Positions 62,881-64,000 of a stretch of 64,000 nt of DNA are shown here, in pieces. Location: the NCBI RefSeq assembly GCF_000519265.1, contig NZ_KI912608.1, forward strand, positions 3,516,921 to 3,580,920. Direction: 5' to 3'. The notes under the pieces were generated by a model, which was given only the letters and a program-made list of their open reading frames with translations, ran no database searches and was not told the origin of the DNA. The translations under genes were made by a program, and so were the position numbers. Numbering within the stretch: the first letter of the stretch is position 1; each line of letters begins with the position of its first letter. This DNA is from Desulfonatronum lacustre DSM 10312 (GTDB taxonomy: Bacteria > Desulfobacterota > Desulfovibrionia > Desulfovibrionales > Desulfonatronaceae).

Positions 62881-62915
62881 AAAACGCCCGCTTAGTTTCC
62901 TAAGCGGGCGTTTTT
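62881..62915 (-). terminator. rRNA operon terminator
   Basis: AAAACGCCCGCTTAG (62881-62895) and CTAAGCGGGCGTTTT (62900-62914) are a perfect 15-bp inverted repeat. On the minus strand the stem is followed by a T-rich tract, 16 bp after the 5S end. Confidence 0.92.
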
Positions 62916-62930
62916 GTGATGAGGAATGAT

Positions 62931-63043
62931 CTGGCGGCGTCCTACTTTCCCACGGTTAGAACCGCAGTATCATCGGCGCTGGAGGGCTTAACTTCCGAGT
63001 TCGGAATGGGGTCGGGTGTGTCCCCTCCGCCAAGGCCACCAGA
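62931..63043 (-). rRNA. rrf: 5S ribosomal RNA
   Basis: On the minus strand the sequence begins CTGGTGGCCTTGGCGGAGGG and ends GGACGCCGCCAG, about 113 nt, with the conserved CCGAACTCGGAAGTTAAGCC segment in the middle. The ends pair as expected. The exact termini are estimated. Confidence 0.95.
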
Positions 63044-63155
63044 ACAAATTTGGTGATGGGTGATTTGTGGGGGTGGTTTGCGAATATCCTGGATATTTCC
63101 AGGCTGCATATCACCAATCACAAGTCACCTATTTCATAGGTAACGAAGTATAGAG
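63044..63155 (-). other. Spacer between 23S and 5S rRNA
   Basis: This 112-bp spacer has partly self-complementary text: TTGGTGAT near 63050 and ATCACCAA near 63109, plus AATATCC/GGATATT near 63084-63098. These may form RNase III processing stems. No tRNA is seen. Confidence 0.5.

Positions 63156-64000
<845 letters not shown>

Overview
The window looks like chromosome of a GC-rich sulfate-reducing bacterium of the Desulfovibrionales (Desulfobacterota). A haloalkaliphile such as Desulfonatronum is possible, but that is inference. The grounds are a complex I gene set without nuoEFG, PomB-like stator residues, NikR next to FolE2, a SagB-like oxidoreductase with an amphi-Trp protein, and the flagellar gene content. 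No phage, integrase, CRISPR array or tRNA was found. Dispersed non-autonomous repeats are frequent.

Layout. 1-7179 (minus): a family 9 glycosyltransferase cut by the window edge, a CgeB-like glycosyltransferase, and a motility block (motB, motA, FapA-like, STAS protein, receiver-PP2C phosphatase). 7220-12892 (minus): a MITE-like element, then dtd, queD, dnaE and gap. 13072-17124 (plus): a duplicated-domain unknown, a methyltransferase, nikR, folE2, a solo FlgC-like rod protein and a rhomboid protease. 17185-23306 (plus): pyruvate kinase, a sigma-54 activator and a large proline-rich TPR protein. 23321-23497 is a transposon-like palindromic element with an 8-bp target duplication. 23513-28053 (minus): an RND pump and its adaptor. 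28229-37702: mixed genes, namely an unknown, a cyclophilin, a universal stress protein, a PIN/Phd toxin-antitoxin pair, a SagB-like oxidoreductase, an amphi-Trp protein, a NamZ-like lipoprotein, an NCS2 permease with an extra C-terminal domain, and an alpha/beta hydrolase.

37850-49584 (minus) is a complex I operon in the order nuoA-B-C-D-H-I-J-K, an MrpD-like antiporter subunit, an 88-residue membrane protein, a NuoL-like subunit, nuoM, nuoN. It lacks nuoEFG, so NADH is probably not the direct donor, and it has one more antiporter-like subunit than standard complex I. A second full copy of the palindromic element (49911-50099) lies between its promoter and a PAP2 phosphatase gene.

50093-53676 (minus): small protein, lptF, lptG and PAP2 phosphatase. 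53959-57070 (plus): a polar amino acid ABC transporter with an internal terminator. 57150-60862: cysteine-cluster protein, small protein with a likely FliA promoter, HAD phosphatase, Trm112-like protein and glycosyltransferase. The window ends with dnaA (minus) and the 3' part of an rRNA operon (5S and partial 23S, minus).

The least expected features are the palindromic MITE family with perfect 8-bp target duplications, other repeats that carry the stop codon of the adjacent gene, the complex I variant, and the permease with a GHKL-like tail.
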